DNA of 13,859 nt from the NCBI GenBank assembly GCA_964522605.1, contig CAZFWV010000169.1, positions 1 through 13,859 on the forward strand. The letters are read 5' to 3'. Within the stretch, counting starts at the first letter, position 1. Each line of letters starts with the position of its first letter. This DNA comes from CAVZLD01 sp964522605 (GTDB lineage Bacteria; Planctomycetota; Planctomycetia; Pirellulales; Pirellulaceae). A model generated the notes under the pieces. The model did no database searches. It saw only the letters and a program-made list of their open reading frames with translations, and was not told where the DNA came from. Both the position numbers and the translations under genes were made by a program. Shown here in pieces: positions 7,202 through 13,814 of the stretch.

Positions 7202-8302
7202 TCAAGTGGAACTCGCTGCACCGATCGGCGAGATACTCACCTCCCACGCCTTGGAGGTCACCTGTTCGACGGCGATCCGAACCGAAAGGAATCGCTGCAG
7301 GATCTCGATGTGGGTTGTTGAGTGTGGAGTCAGTGCGAGCGTACGAAAGCGGCTCGCCTGGCCCCCAAAGTGCGCACTCAACCCGAGTGGCAGTAGTAGC
7401 TGATCTGCCAGGTGATCGCCAACGGCGACGTCCGCTTCAAGATACTGTTGCGCCGCCTTGACGGCCTCGGTCGCGACACGTTCTGCCGGTACGCCACGTC
7501 GTCCAAATCCTGTGAAGACCTCGGTCAGGTTTTCGTGCTGCAGGTGAATGGACACCACATTGCCGGGGCCAGCCGCCTCGGTGACGGTCACCACCTGGAA
7601 CACGCGTGGGTCCCAGCCGGTTGCCTGCGCGATCGTGCTGCATTCTCGTTGACCAATGTGTGTTGGCAAGTTGGCAACGAGCGCCCGAACCGATTGCTGC
7701 ATTAGAGGTCCCCGCGCGCCGAGTTCCAGGCCGTTCCAAGTTCTTACCGGGTGGACTCTTGCGTGCAGTTCTCCTCCACCCGCCGGAAAGAACCCGGGGC
7801 GGATCAATTCGACTTCGACTTCGGCTCCCAGTCGTTGCAGCAGCGGCAGATAACTGGCCTTCAGAAAATCGAAGGTCGGCGCCAGCGGATTGTGCGTCCC
7901 ACCGATCAGCCGAACTTCCGATAGCGTGTCCGCTTGCAGCAGGGCTGGTAGCAGAGTTTGTAGGACGAGTGTCGTGCTGCCGGCAGTTCCGATATCGAAT
8001 CGGTACGCGCCCGCAATGGTTTTTCCGGGACGGAACGCCAGCTCCTGGGATGCAACCTCCGCGCCGTCGACCTGAGCCTGACAGACACGGGCTAGCGCCT
8101 CGACGGCCGTCACGTGTTGACGTCGCAGTCCCGGCTTGCTGCGGCGCGCGCGAATCCGCGTCAGGGTAATCGGCCGACCGGTTACCGCCGACAGCGACAA
8201 CGCGGAACGCACAATTTGACCGCCCCCTTCGCCCTGAGAGCCGTCGATCTGCACGTCGTCTATTTCTTCGCTGTCGCCTTCTCGACCATGTGCTGAGCCC
8301 AC
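7202..8302 (-). CDS. rtcA: RNA 3'-terminal phosphate cyclase
   Basis: Converts an RNA 3'-phosphate into a 2',3'-cyclic phosphate using ATP, via an adenylated histidine. At 366 residues it is slightly longer than typical. Visible family motifs: IDGSQGEGGGQIVRSAL (19-35), IGTAGST (104-110), the RTC signature RPGFFPAGGGE (168-178) and GDHLADQLLLPL with the expected adenylated His297. All catalytic landmarks are present. The start is uncertain: GTG at 8302 has a good GGAG ribosome-binding sequence 7 nt upstream but adds 16 residues and overlaps the ROK gene by 43 bp; GTG at 8254 would start just before QIDGSQGEGGG, as most family members do, 5 bp after the ROK stop. Either way it is translated directly behind the ROK kinase gene. 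No rtcB ligase or rtcR regulator lies in the window. Confidence 0.93.
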   Translation of the reverse strand: MGSAHGREGDSEEIDDVQIDGSQGEGGGQIVRSALSLSAVTGRPITLTRIRARRSKPGLRRQHVTAVEALARVCQAQVDGAEVASQELAFRPGKTIAGAYRFDIGTAGSTTLVLQTLLPALLQADTLSEVRLIGGTHNPLAPTFDFLKASYLPLLQRLGAEVEVELIRPGFFPAGGGELHARVHPVRTWNGLELGARGPLMQQSVRALVANLPTHIGQRECSTIAQATGWDPRVFQVVTVTEAAGPGNVVSIHLQHENLTEVFTGFGRRGVPAERVATEAVKAAQQYLEADVAVGDHLADQLLLPLGLSAHFGGQASRFRTLALTPHSTTHIEILQRFLSVRIAVEQVTSKAWEVSISPIGAASST

Positions 8303-9261
8303 GCGGCTGCTCCCATAACGGTCGAGTCGTCGCCCAGACTGGCGGCGACCACCTCGAACGTATCGACGAATGCCGGCATCACGCGCTTGTTCGCCGACTT
8401 GCGGATCGGTACGAGGAACAGGTCCGGCATCGCCTCGACCAATCCACCTCCGACAACGACTTTGTCCGGGAGCAGAAGGTTCACGAGATTCCCGACCGCG
8501 ATTCCAATCTGTCGAGCCGCGTTTCGCACGATATCTTCAATCACCTTGTCTCCGTTGGCGATCGAATCGGACAAGGCTTTGCTACGAATACTCGACAAGT
8601 CGGTCCCATATTTGGACATCAAGTGCGGAGCGTCACCGCGATAGGCTGCCTGCACCGCTGCACCGCAGATCGCCAGTCGACTGGCCACTGCTTCCAGGCA
8701 CCCACGTCGCCCACAGCCGCACAACGGCCCGCCACTGGTAACCTGAATGTGCCCAACCTCCATGCAGGAACCTCGTTTGCCGCGTAGCAGCTCGCCATCG
8801 TAGACAAACCCGCCTCCGATACCGGTTCCCGGGAAGACGCCGAGCACCGATCGTGCGCCGCGCCCCGCTGCAAAGCGATACTCGCCATAAACGCCCGCAT
8901 CAACGTCGTTCACGACATAGGCGGGACACTTGAATTCGCTCTCGAGAGCCTTTTTGATTGCGACATCCTGCCAGCCGAGATTTGGAGCGTTCAGGATGAC
9001 ACCCGCATCCAGATCCAGTGGCCCTGGGCAACCAACTCCAATGGCGCCCAGCTCCTCGGGTTTGACATTCAACTTGCCCACGGCGGTCTTGATCAGGTCC
9101 ACAATCCGCTGAACCCCGACCTTCTGGCCCTCGAAACCCCGAGTGCGGTCCCGCTCGCGGCTCAGCGGATTAAAGTTGCCGTCGTATACCTGACACAGCA
9201 TCTTCGTTCCGCCCAGGTCAAATCCAATCCAGCATCGGTCTTTCGATGAGTTGTTCGGCAT
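8260..9261 (-). CDS. ROK-family sugar kinase (glucokinase-like)
   Basis: Phosphorylates a hexose with ATP; ROK members include glucokinase, fructokinase and N-acetylmannosamine kinase. The 333 residues match the family length. Motifs: phosphate-binding DLGGTK (15-20), VGCPGPLD (76-83), VNDVDAGVYGE with the likely catalytic Asp119, FPGTGIGGG (143-151), EVGHIQV (168-174) and the ROK zinc motif CGCGRRGC (181-188) followed by LE. No N-terminal helix-turn-helix is present, so it is a kinase rather than an NagC/XylR-type repressor. The frame is open 345 bp further upstream, but that part overlaps the ketosynthase gene and lacks ROK features; the ATG at 9261 has AGAGGA 10 nt before it. It is the middle gene of ketosynthase-ROK-rtcA and its 3' end overlaps rtcA. 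Confidence 0.93.
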   Translation of the reverse strand: MPNNSSKDRCWIGFDLGGTKMLCQVYDGNFNPLSRERDRTRGFEGQKVGVQRIVDLIKTAVGKLNVKPEELGAIGVGCPGPLDLDAGVILNAPNLGWQDVAIKKALESEFKCPAYVVNDVDAGVYGEYRFAAGRGARSVLGVFPGTGIGGGFVYDGELLRGKRGSCMEVGHIQVTSGGPLCGCGRRGCLEAVASRLAICGAAVQAAYRGDAPHLMSKYGTDLSSIRSKALSDSIANGDKVIEDIVRNAARQIGIAVGNLVNLLLPDKVVVGGGLVEAMPDLFLVPIRKSANKRVMPAFVDTFEVVAASLGDDSTVMGAAAWAQHMVEKATAKK

Positions 9262-9392
9262 CGCCTTGGCTTCCTCTGTACGCGGATTTGTCGCGTTTGA
9301 TTCTACAAGAAATCGCCCAGCCCCGGGACCGAGGCCGACGGCCATTTGCCAAAGAAAGACAGATTTGGCTGCGATCTTCGACGTCGACCGCG

Positions 9393-10508
9393 TCAGCTGG
9401 GGAGAAGTTCGGCAAGTTCCGCGGGGAGCTCGGTCGAGGCCTCCGTTTCGACCCGACTTTCCTGCCACTGGACTCCAATCATCAGGCAGTTGATCCCGGA
9501 GCCAATCCCGAGCATGGCGATCTGATCCTGAGGCTGTACAAATCCTGTCTGGCAGCCAATCGCCATCGTTACGGGCAACGCAACGGAGCCCGTATTTCCA
9601 AGCCACCGCACCGTACTGAAATCTCGCTGAATGTCGACGTTCAACGCTTCCAGCATTGCCTTGCGATGGGCCAATCCGACCTGATGACAGAACGTGCGAT
9701 CAATCTGCGTTCGATCCCACCCGGTTTGTTCCAGAAATCGCTCAAACGTTGTTGCCCCGGTCGCGATTCCTTGTCGCATGAGCGTCTCGGAATCCGTCTC
9801 CATCAACGGACTCATGCCGCTGCCAATCGCTTCATCGCGACCACTGTGACACAATTGATGATGCTTCGTGTTGGCCGTCGCACAGGCGCTGAGCAACCGA
9901 TTCCCCGTGCGACTTTGTTCCCGATTCACCAACAAGATCGCACAGCTGGCCGAGCCAATCGTCAGCGATGCGACGGCGCGTTTGATGCTCTGGCGAGTAA
10001 GTGATTGGTCGGCGTTCAGGGCTGCGATGGTCGTGTCGAGCAGGTAGCGACTGTCCTCGGTGCCCACCACAAGGCCCGCGCGAATCTGCCCCAACTCGAT
10101 CATGTTGGCCACCTGGAGCACCCCGTTCATCAGACCCAGGCAAGCATTGGAGACATCGTAGATCAGACAGTCCGCCGGTAATCCCAGACCGTGATGAACG
10201 CGACAGGCGGTGGCCGGCTCTAAATGGTCGCGGCAGACCGAAGCGTGAATCAGAGCGCCGACATCGCGCGGATCCCACTGTGCGGCGGTCAGGGCCAGTT
10301 GACCGCTGGAGATGCTCTTCTGGCTGGGGAGCATCGCCGCCGGCCAGACGCGACGTTCCGTGATTCCCGTGATCAGCTCCAACCGACCCTCGGGCAGTCG
10401 AAGTCGGCGGTACAGCGGCTCCAACCGCCGCTCCAGCTCGTCGCTGGTCCAGATTTCGGTCGGTAGACAGTAGCCGAACGATTCCAGGCAAACTCGCTCG
10501 TAGTGCAT
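9393..10508 (-). CDS. 3-oxoacyl-ACP synthase III family protein (FabH/OleA-like)
   Basis: A thiolase-fold ketosynthase of 371 residues that would condense an acyl thioester with a second acyl or malonyl unit. The Cys-His-Asn triad is complete: Cys123 in VSNACLGLMNG, His275 in FCHQVG, Asn305 in WLGNTGSVALP. The NACLG context recalls OleA-type and related non-housekeeping enzymes more than E. coli FabH, so it may make long-chain or specialised lipids; this is inference. The chosen ATG at 10508 gives MHYERVCLESFGYCLP, the expected N-terminus; an in-frame ATG three codons earlier and one at 10589 are possible but add nothing family-like. The short C-terminal tail (about 351-371) is acidic and low-complexity. 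It heads the minus-strand group, with ROK 131 bp downstream. No neighbouring oleB, oleC or oleD gene is visible. Confidence 0.88.
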   Translation of the reverse strand: MHYERVCLESFGYCLPTEIWTSDELERRLEPLYRRLRLPEGRLELITGITERRVWPAAMLPSQKSISSGQLALTAAQWDPRDVGALIHASVCRDHLEPATACRVHHGLGLPADCLIYDVSNACLGLMNGVLQVANMIELGQIRAGLVVGTEDSRYLLDTTIAALNADQSLTRQSIKRAVASLTIGSASCAILLVNREQSRTGNRLLSACATANTKHHQLCHSGRDEAIGSGMSPLMETDSETLMRQGIATGATTFERFLEQTGWDRTQIDRTFCHQVGLAHRKAMLEALNVDIQRDFSTVRWLGNTGSVALPVTMAIGCQTGFVQPQDQIAMLGIGSGINCLMIGVQWQESRVETEASTELPAELAELLPS

Positions 10509-10622
10509 CAGCAGCATCTCGTGGCCAGGGCAGTAACAGGACGTCTCAGCATAGTACCCCGTTCCCCCTGCGTAAACCAGCGCCGCCAATCGACCTCCGC
10601 CACCCCCTCGTCCTCGGAGTCT

Positions 10623-10643
10623 GGCGAAATCGCATCGCCTGTC
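10623..10643. repeat. 21-bp direct repeat, left copy
   Basis: This 21-bp sequence recurs at 10808-10828 with two mismatches (both purine-purine or pyrimidine-pyrimidine changes) and in the same orientation. The pair brackets the 28-bp-arm palindrome at 10666-10734. Confidence 0.6.
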
Positions 10644-10665
10644 CCTGCGTTGCCTGCGTTGGGCC

Positions 10666-10734
10666 CGTTTAACCCGCAGCCGCTAGGCGAGGATGATTCG
10701 CCTTTGTCCTCGCCTGACGGCTGCGGGTTAAACG
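10666..10734. repeat. Long palindrome (TTTAACCCGCAGCCG type)
   Basis: Two 28-bp arms (10666-10693, 10707-10734) pair at 26 of 28 positions around a 13-nt loop, a very stable hairpin. It is in the divergent spacer upstream of both the ketosynthase gene and the C26-family gene. No T-run follows, and its position before two divergent starts does not suit a terminator for an annotated gene. It resembles a dispersed repeat unit. Confidence 0.85.
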
Positions 10735-10807
10735 ATTACCCACTGGGAGGTGCTATAACTTCGCCCGAGCCAGCAACTTAAAGGCCGCACGATCTCTCTG
10801 GGAGAGA

Positions 10808-10828
10808 GGCGAAATCGCGTCGCTTGTC
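10808..10828. repeat. 21-bp direct repeat, right copy
   Basis: Partner of 10623-10643, with 19 of 21 bases identical. It is immediately preceded by a small CTCTCT/AGAGAG hairpin (10794-10808) and followed 4 bp later by the perfect palindrome at 10833-10861. Confidence 0.6.
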
Positions 10829-10832
10829 GTTC

Positions 10833-10861
10833 GTAGGCCGACTTGAGACAAGTCGGCCTAC
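10833..10861. repeat. Perfect 12-bp stem palindrome (GTAGGCCGACTT)
   Basis: GTAGGCCGACTT (10833-10844) and AAGTCGGCCTAC (10850-10861) pair perfectly around a 5-nt loop. It has no adjacent gene end and no T-run. Likely another dispersed intergenic hairpin. Confidence 0.85.
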
Positions 10862-11093
10862 CGTGGGAATCTGGCGGTAGCAGCTAGCTCTGCATGCACA
10901 GGATATTGGGGTGGACCGGGGTGACGGCACAAAATGTGTGGTCTTGCTTGCGATTCTTTTGGGAATCGCTACATTCACGCCTGACTCGCATGATCTACTT
11001 TGCGGAGGGCTGACGAGCGATTGGGAGTTGGGGTCAGGACGAAGCCAACCGCTGCCGACCAGTAGGACACTGGCTCGAGCAGCTGTTCCCAGA
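10862..11093. other. Spacer without a recognised gene
   Basis: Between the last palindrome and the antisense ORF described next I see no convincing gene. A plus-strand frame from a GTG at 10911 begins with a hydrophobic stretch but continues as Arg-rich, unconvincing sequence. The only local structure is a 6-bp stem (CGATTC at 10951, GAATCG at 10963). A promoter for the C26-family gene could lie here, but no site stands out. Confidence 0.4.
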
Positions 11094-11306
11094 CTAGATG
11101 ACCGTCACGGACGACGGGTTGCTCTGATCGCCAGCGATCTGGCGGCTATACAACTCTTCGCCCTTCCGTGCGGCGCGGTCCGGCGGTACGACGCCGTTCA
11201 GGATTGCGATTCTGAATTCTGGCTGGAACGACAGGTCTTCTCTGACAGCCGCTTTCTCTCGCGCCAGGAAAAGGATTGATTCCTGCAACGCAAAGGAGTT
11301 GTGCAA
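11094..11306 (-). other. Antisense 70-codon ORF with coding-like composition (uncertain)
   Basis: A minus-strand open frame starting at a TTG that overlaps the A of the C26 gene's ATG and ending at TAG 11094-11096. Unlike most spurious frames here, its residue content is protein-like (for example REDLSFQPEFRIAILNGVV, then RKGEELYSRQIAGDQ) and its third codon positions are mainly G or C, as in the real genes. I do not recognise a family. There is no clear ribosome-binding site. It could be a small gene, a decayed fragment, or part of a dispersed repeat that happens to be open. Confidence 0.3.
11292..11298 (+). promoter_or_regulatory. Shine-Dalgarno site of the C26-family gene
   Basis: AAAGGAG, 7 nt before the ATG at 11306, is the strongest ribosome-binding sequence in the window. 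It fixes this start against the longer frame opening at 11276. Confidence 0.8.
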
Positions 11307-12061
11307 TGTCGAAGAAGCCCTTCATTGGTCTGAACGCGGATTACTATCGAGCGACCCACGATCGTCCCGCCTACTCTCTGCTGTGTGCCGGCTATTACGA
11401 TGCAATCCAGGCGACGGGAGGGATTCCGCTGATGATTCCTCCGACGGATGATCTGGACGACTTGAACACGATCCTGGACCGACTGGACGGTTTCGTTCTG
11501 GTTGGAGGGCGTGATCTGGACCCGCGCAATGATGGCTTCATGCTGCATCCAACCGTGCGGCCCATGGATCCCCGCCGCGAGGAATTCGACCGGCAGTTAT
11601 GTCAGTTACTTTGTGAGCGTCGGATGCCCGTGTTTGGCATCGGCGTTGGCCTGCAATTGCTCAATGTTACGATGGGCGGCAACCTGTTGTTGCACATTCC
11701 GGAGGACTTGCCGCGGGCCTTGCCCCATAAGGACCCGCACGACTTGGCTCACCGCCACGGGTTGGTCGTGGAGCCGGATTCGGTGATGGAGCGTGTGTAC
11801 GGCGACGGAGAGGTCCGCGTCAACAGCATGCACCATATGGCCGTTGACGAAGTGGCACCGGGGTTCGCCGTGACGGCTCGCTGCCCGGATGGTGTGATCG
11901 AAGCAATCGAATCCCGGATCGACGGGTGGTTCGCTATGGGTACACAGTTCCATCCGGAAGCCGACTCGGCCTCGGCCCTTGATGTACGCATTTTTGAAGA
12001 GTTCGTCTGTGCCGTGCGTGGCGAGGTTCCCGTGCAGGTCGAGATGCGCATGGTCGCGTAG
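11306..12061 (+). CDS. Peptidase C26 / gamma-glutamyl-GABA hydrolase-like protein lacking the catalytic Cys
   Basis: Belongs to the class I glutamine amidotransferase-like fold, closest to PuuD-type gamma-glutamyl-gamma-aminobutyrate hydrolases, with 251 residues as expected. Family landmarks: FVLVGGRDLDP (63-73), MPVFGIGVGLQLLNV (107-121), TMGGNL (122-127), VNSMHHMAV (172-180) and GTQFHPEAD (212-220) with the triad residues His216 and Glu218. The nucleophile elbow normally reads GICRG; here it is GIGVG, so residue 113, normally Cys, is Gly. The codon (GGC, 11642-11644) is unambiguous and the rest of the gene is intact, which argues against recent decay. It is probably not a Cys-dependent hydrolase; a binding or regulatory role is inference. 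A GGCACC-A-GGTGCC palindrome (12068-12080) follows the stop by 6 bp. Confidence 0.88.
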   Translation: MSKKPFIGLNADYYRATHDRPAYSLLCAGYYDAIQATGGIPLMIPPTDDLDDLNTILDRLDGFVLVGGRDLDPRNDGFMLHPTVRPMDPRREEFDRQLCQLLCERRMPVFGIGVGLQLLNVTMGGNLLLHIPEDLPRALPHKDPHDLAHRHGLVVEPDSVMERVYGDGEVRVNSMHHMAVDEVAPGFAVTARCPDGVIEAIESRIDGWFAMGTQFHPEADSASALDVRIFEEFVCAVRGEVPVQVEMRMVA

Positions 12062-12081
12062 TCCTTCGGCACCAGGTGCCA

Positions 12082-12209
12082 TCGTACTCGTACTCNNNNN
12101 NNNNNNNNNNNNNNNNNNNNNNNNNNNNNNNNNNNNNNNNNNNNNNNNNNNNNNNNNNNNNNNNNNNNNNNNNNNNNNNNNNNNNNNNNNNNNNNTCGTA
12201 CTCGTACTC
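12082..12209. repeat. TACTCG hexanucleotide tract interrupted by the assembly gap
   Basis: TCGTACTCGTACTC stands immediately before the N run and again immediately after it, in the same phase and orientation. The gap therefore falls inside a hexamer microsatellite of unknown length. Oppositely oriented GAGTAC units recur at 12392-12425. Confidence 0.85.
12096..12195. other. Assembly gap (100 N)
   Basis: Exactly 100 N, the customary filler for a gap of unknown size. True length is unknown, and open frames that cross it are meaningless. Confidence 0.98.
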
Positions 12210-12219
12210 GAATGGGGCA

Positions 12220-12518
12220 ATGAGTCACGAAGCAATCTTCGATCCCGATCGACTCGACGTTTATCGCCTCGCGATGGACGATGTCGCTGAATCGTTCGCT
12301 ATCGCAAGAGGAACTTAGCAGCCCTTATTGCCATCCACGCGAACCGTGTCGTCGCGTAGCCAGAAGCCAGCCACGATGCCGGAATCGAGTGCGAGTACGA
12401 GTACCGCGATGCTGAGTACGAGTACGATGATGGAAGGAATCCAGAACCAAGCCGTGCACCGAAGGACGGCTTGCGCGGTTGTACAATTGGAGAATCGATC
12501 GTCTTGTGCGGGCGATGA
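12220..12518 (+). pseudogene. Decayed four-helix-bundle (S23 / 23S rRNA intervening-sequence) protein gene
   Basis: The ATG at 12220 opens a 32-residue frame ending at TAG 12316, with FDPDRLDVYRLAMDDVAESF (residues 7-26), which matches the N-terminus of four-helix-bundle S23 proteins as I know them. Those proteins are normally about 120-140 residues, so most is missing. About 60 bp on, in a different frame (12378-12518), comes GIECEYEYRDAEYEYDDG, an EYEY-rich tail I associate with C-termini of planctomycete members. The two pieces look like the two ends of one gene that lost its middle and shifted frame. TACTCG units precede it and GAGTAC units lie in its tail. The family was found encoded in 23S rRNA intervening sequences; function is unclear. 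A short functional peptide cannot be excluded. Confidence 0.6.
12386..12427. repeat. GAGTAC hexamer units, inverted relative to the upstream tract
   Basis: CGAGTACGAGTAC and GAGTACGAGTACGA flank a short interruption. These are the reverse complement of the TACTCG units around the assembly gap, so the S23-like remnant is bracketed by complementary simple repeats. In the tail frame they encode the Glu-Tyr alternation. Confidence 0.75.
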
Positions 12519-12524
12519 AAAACC

Positions 12525-13814
12525 ATGGAACGTGGCGGGGGTGAGTTGCGAATCGGTTGGACGGGCCGCACCTTGCCGTCAAGTCGTGCCGACGTTCGAC
12601 ATTTCATCGGGTTGCACGCGGCATCGGCCACGGATTCGATTCAAGGCGCCTTGGTTCGCGTGATCGGCCGCGGGTTGGCCGTGTCCGTCGATGTGCTTGC
12701 CACCGCTTCCTGGAACGCCGGTCGGACCGAAATCGGTTTGGCTGGAGAAGGGTCGCCCGGCCCGCTGGATTGGACTCCGGTCGATTCCGCCGAAGCTGCG
12801 GCCGAGGTCGCACTCTCGCTGTCGAACCGAATGCTTGCCGACCAGGGAACCGTGACAGCGATTGGGCTGGAGGGATTGGGGACCTGGCGCGACGATCTCG
12901 TCAATGGCCGCTCGTACACGCCCCATTGCGACACGGCACGTCTGGCCCGATTGACCGGACTGACCGTGGTCGACGATTTTCCGGGGCGGGATTTGGCGCA
13001 CGACGGGCGCGGAGGTCCGTGCGGTGCCGCCGGTTTTTGGTTACTTCTGGGGGATCGGGGAACCGTCCCGGGCCGTCGGATTCGCGCGCTTCTCGATCTG
13101 GACGACATGGTTCGTCTGATCCTGTTGCCGCCACGACAATCCGGCCATCTGCCGCCCCACCTTCTCGCCTACGACGTAGCTCCGGGAACGCGGTTGCTCA
13201 CGTCGTTGGCGCGGCGGCTGCTGGATCACGCGGAAGCCACCGACATTCGGGGGAAAATGGCGGTCCAGGGCAAGCTGCTCGACCCGTTGCTGCGCGATTG
13301 GCTGAACGAGCTCCCTCCGTTGCCGGTTCCCTGGCGACCCGAAGGCGACCTGCTCGATCCACTCTGGAGGATTCTCGATACGCACCTTGCAGAACACCAA
13401 GTCTCGATTCCGGACATCTTGTGTACTGCCGTCCATCTGATCGCGCGACGCGTCATTCAGCTTGTCAAAACGCAACTCCCCCGATCTCAGCCGGTCGGTC
13501 AGCTCGTCCTGGGCGGGCCGGCGCAACGCAACGGTTTGTTGTTGCGGGAAATTCGCCGGCAACTGCCCGAGGTGGAGTTTACGCCGATCGACGCGTGGGG
13601 AATTCCATCACCGGCCCGGTGGGCTGCCGCAACGGCCCTGTTGGCGCAGCTGATGATCGATCAGGTTCCAGCGAACGGGACGGGATTGACGGGAGCTCAA
13701 CTGCCGCGAATCCTCGGCCGACTGACGCCCGGAAGTCCCGCGAACTGGCATCAGGTCCTCGTTGATATGGCCGTCACGTTACCCATCAAGTTGCCCCTGC
13801 GCGACGCGGTCTGA
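12525..13814 (+). CDS. AnmK-like protein (anhydro-N-acetylmuramic acid kinase family, eroded motifs)
   Basis: A 429-residue relative of AnmK, which cleaves and phosphorylates 1,6-anhydro-MurNAc during cell-wall recycling (usual length about 370-390). Matching regions: FIGLHAASATDSIQGAL (27-43) for FIGxxSGTSxDGxDxxL; LTVVDDFPGRDLAHDGRGGP (146-165) for the DF..RD.A.GGQGAP region, keeping the likely catalytic Asp151; YDVAPGTRLL (216-225) for YDTGPGNML; LVLGGPAQRNGLLL (327-340) and TGAQLPRILGRLTPG (389-403). Changed: the GTS/DG loop is AASATDS, the HGQT segment is EGLGT (116-120), the NIGGIAN segment is unrecognisable (about 188-200) and the C-terminal Glu-Ala region is RWAAAT (365-370). Catalysis is doubtful. 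The ATG at 12525 lacks a strong ribosome-binding site, and a start a little downstream is possible. No other wall-recycling gene is nearby. Confidence 0.8.
   Translation: MERGGGELRIGWTGRTLPSSRADVRHFIGLHAASATDSIQGALVRVIGRGLAVSVDVLATASWNAGRTEIGLAGEGSPGPLDWTPVDSAEAAAEVALSLSNRMLADQGTVTAIGLEGLGTWRDDLVNGRSYTPHCDTARLARLTGLTVVDDFPGRDLAHDGRGGPCGAAGFWLLLGDRGTVPGRRIRALLDLDDMVRLILLPPRQSGHLPPHLLAYDVAPGTRLLTSLARRLLDHAEATDIRGKMAVQGKLLDPLLRDWLNELPPLPVPWRPEGDLLDPLWRILDTHLAEHQVSIPDILCTAVHLIARRVIQLVKTQLPRSQPVGQLVLGGPAQRNGLLLREIRRQLPEVEFTPIDAWGIPSPARWAAATALLAQLMIDQVPANGTGLTGAQLPRILGRLTPGSPANWHQVLVDMAVTLPIKLPLRDAV

Noticed and set aside
9262..9606. 115-codon upstream extension of the ROK kinase
   Set aside because: It overlaps the ketosynthase gene, lacks ROK features, and a good ribosome-binding site precedes the ATG at 9261.
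10948..10975. Possible promoter (TTGCGA, 16-bp spacer, TACATT)
   Set aside because: A weak sigma-70-like match 330 bp from the nearest start; such matches are expected by chance and planctomycete promoters are poorly defined.
10911..11279. Plus-strand 122-codon ORF with a hydrophobic start
   Set aside because: The later part is Arg-rich and unlike a real protein, the start is GTG without a clear ribosome-binding site, and it competes with a more coding-like frame on the other strand.
12082..12427. Hexamer tracts as a CRISPR array
   Set aside because: The units are 6-bp simple repeats without unique spacers, and no cas gene is present.
12557..13765. 402-residue plus-strand ORF overlapping the AnmK-like gene
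   Set aside because: An Arg/Gly/Ser-rich shadow frame; the competing frame has clear AnmK similarity over its length.
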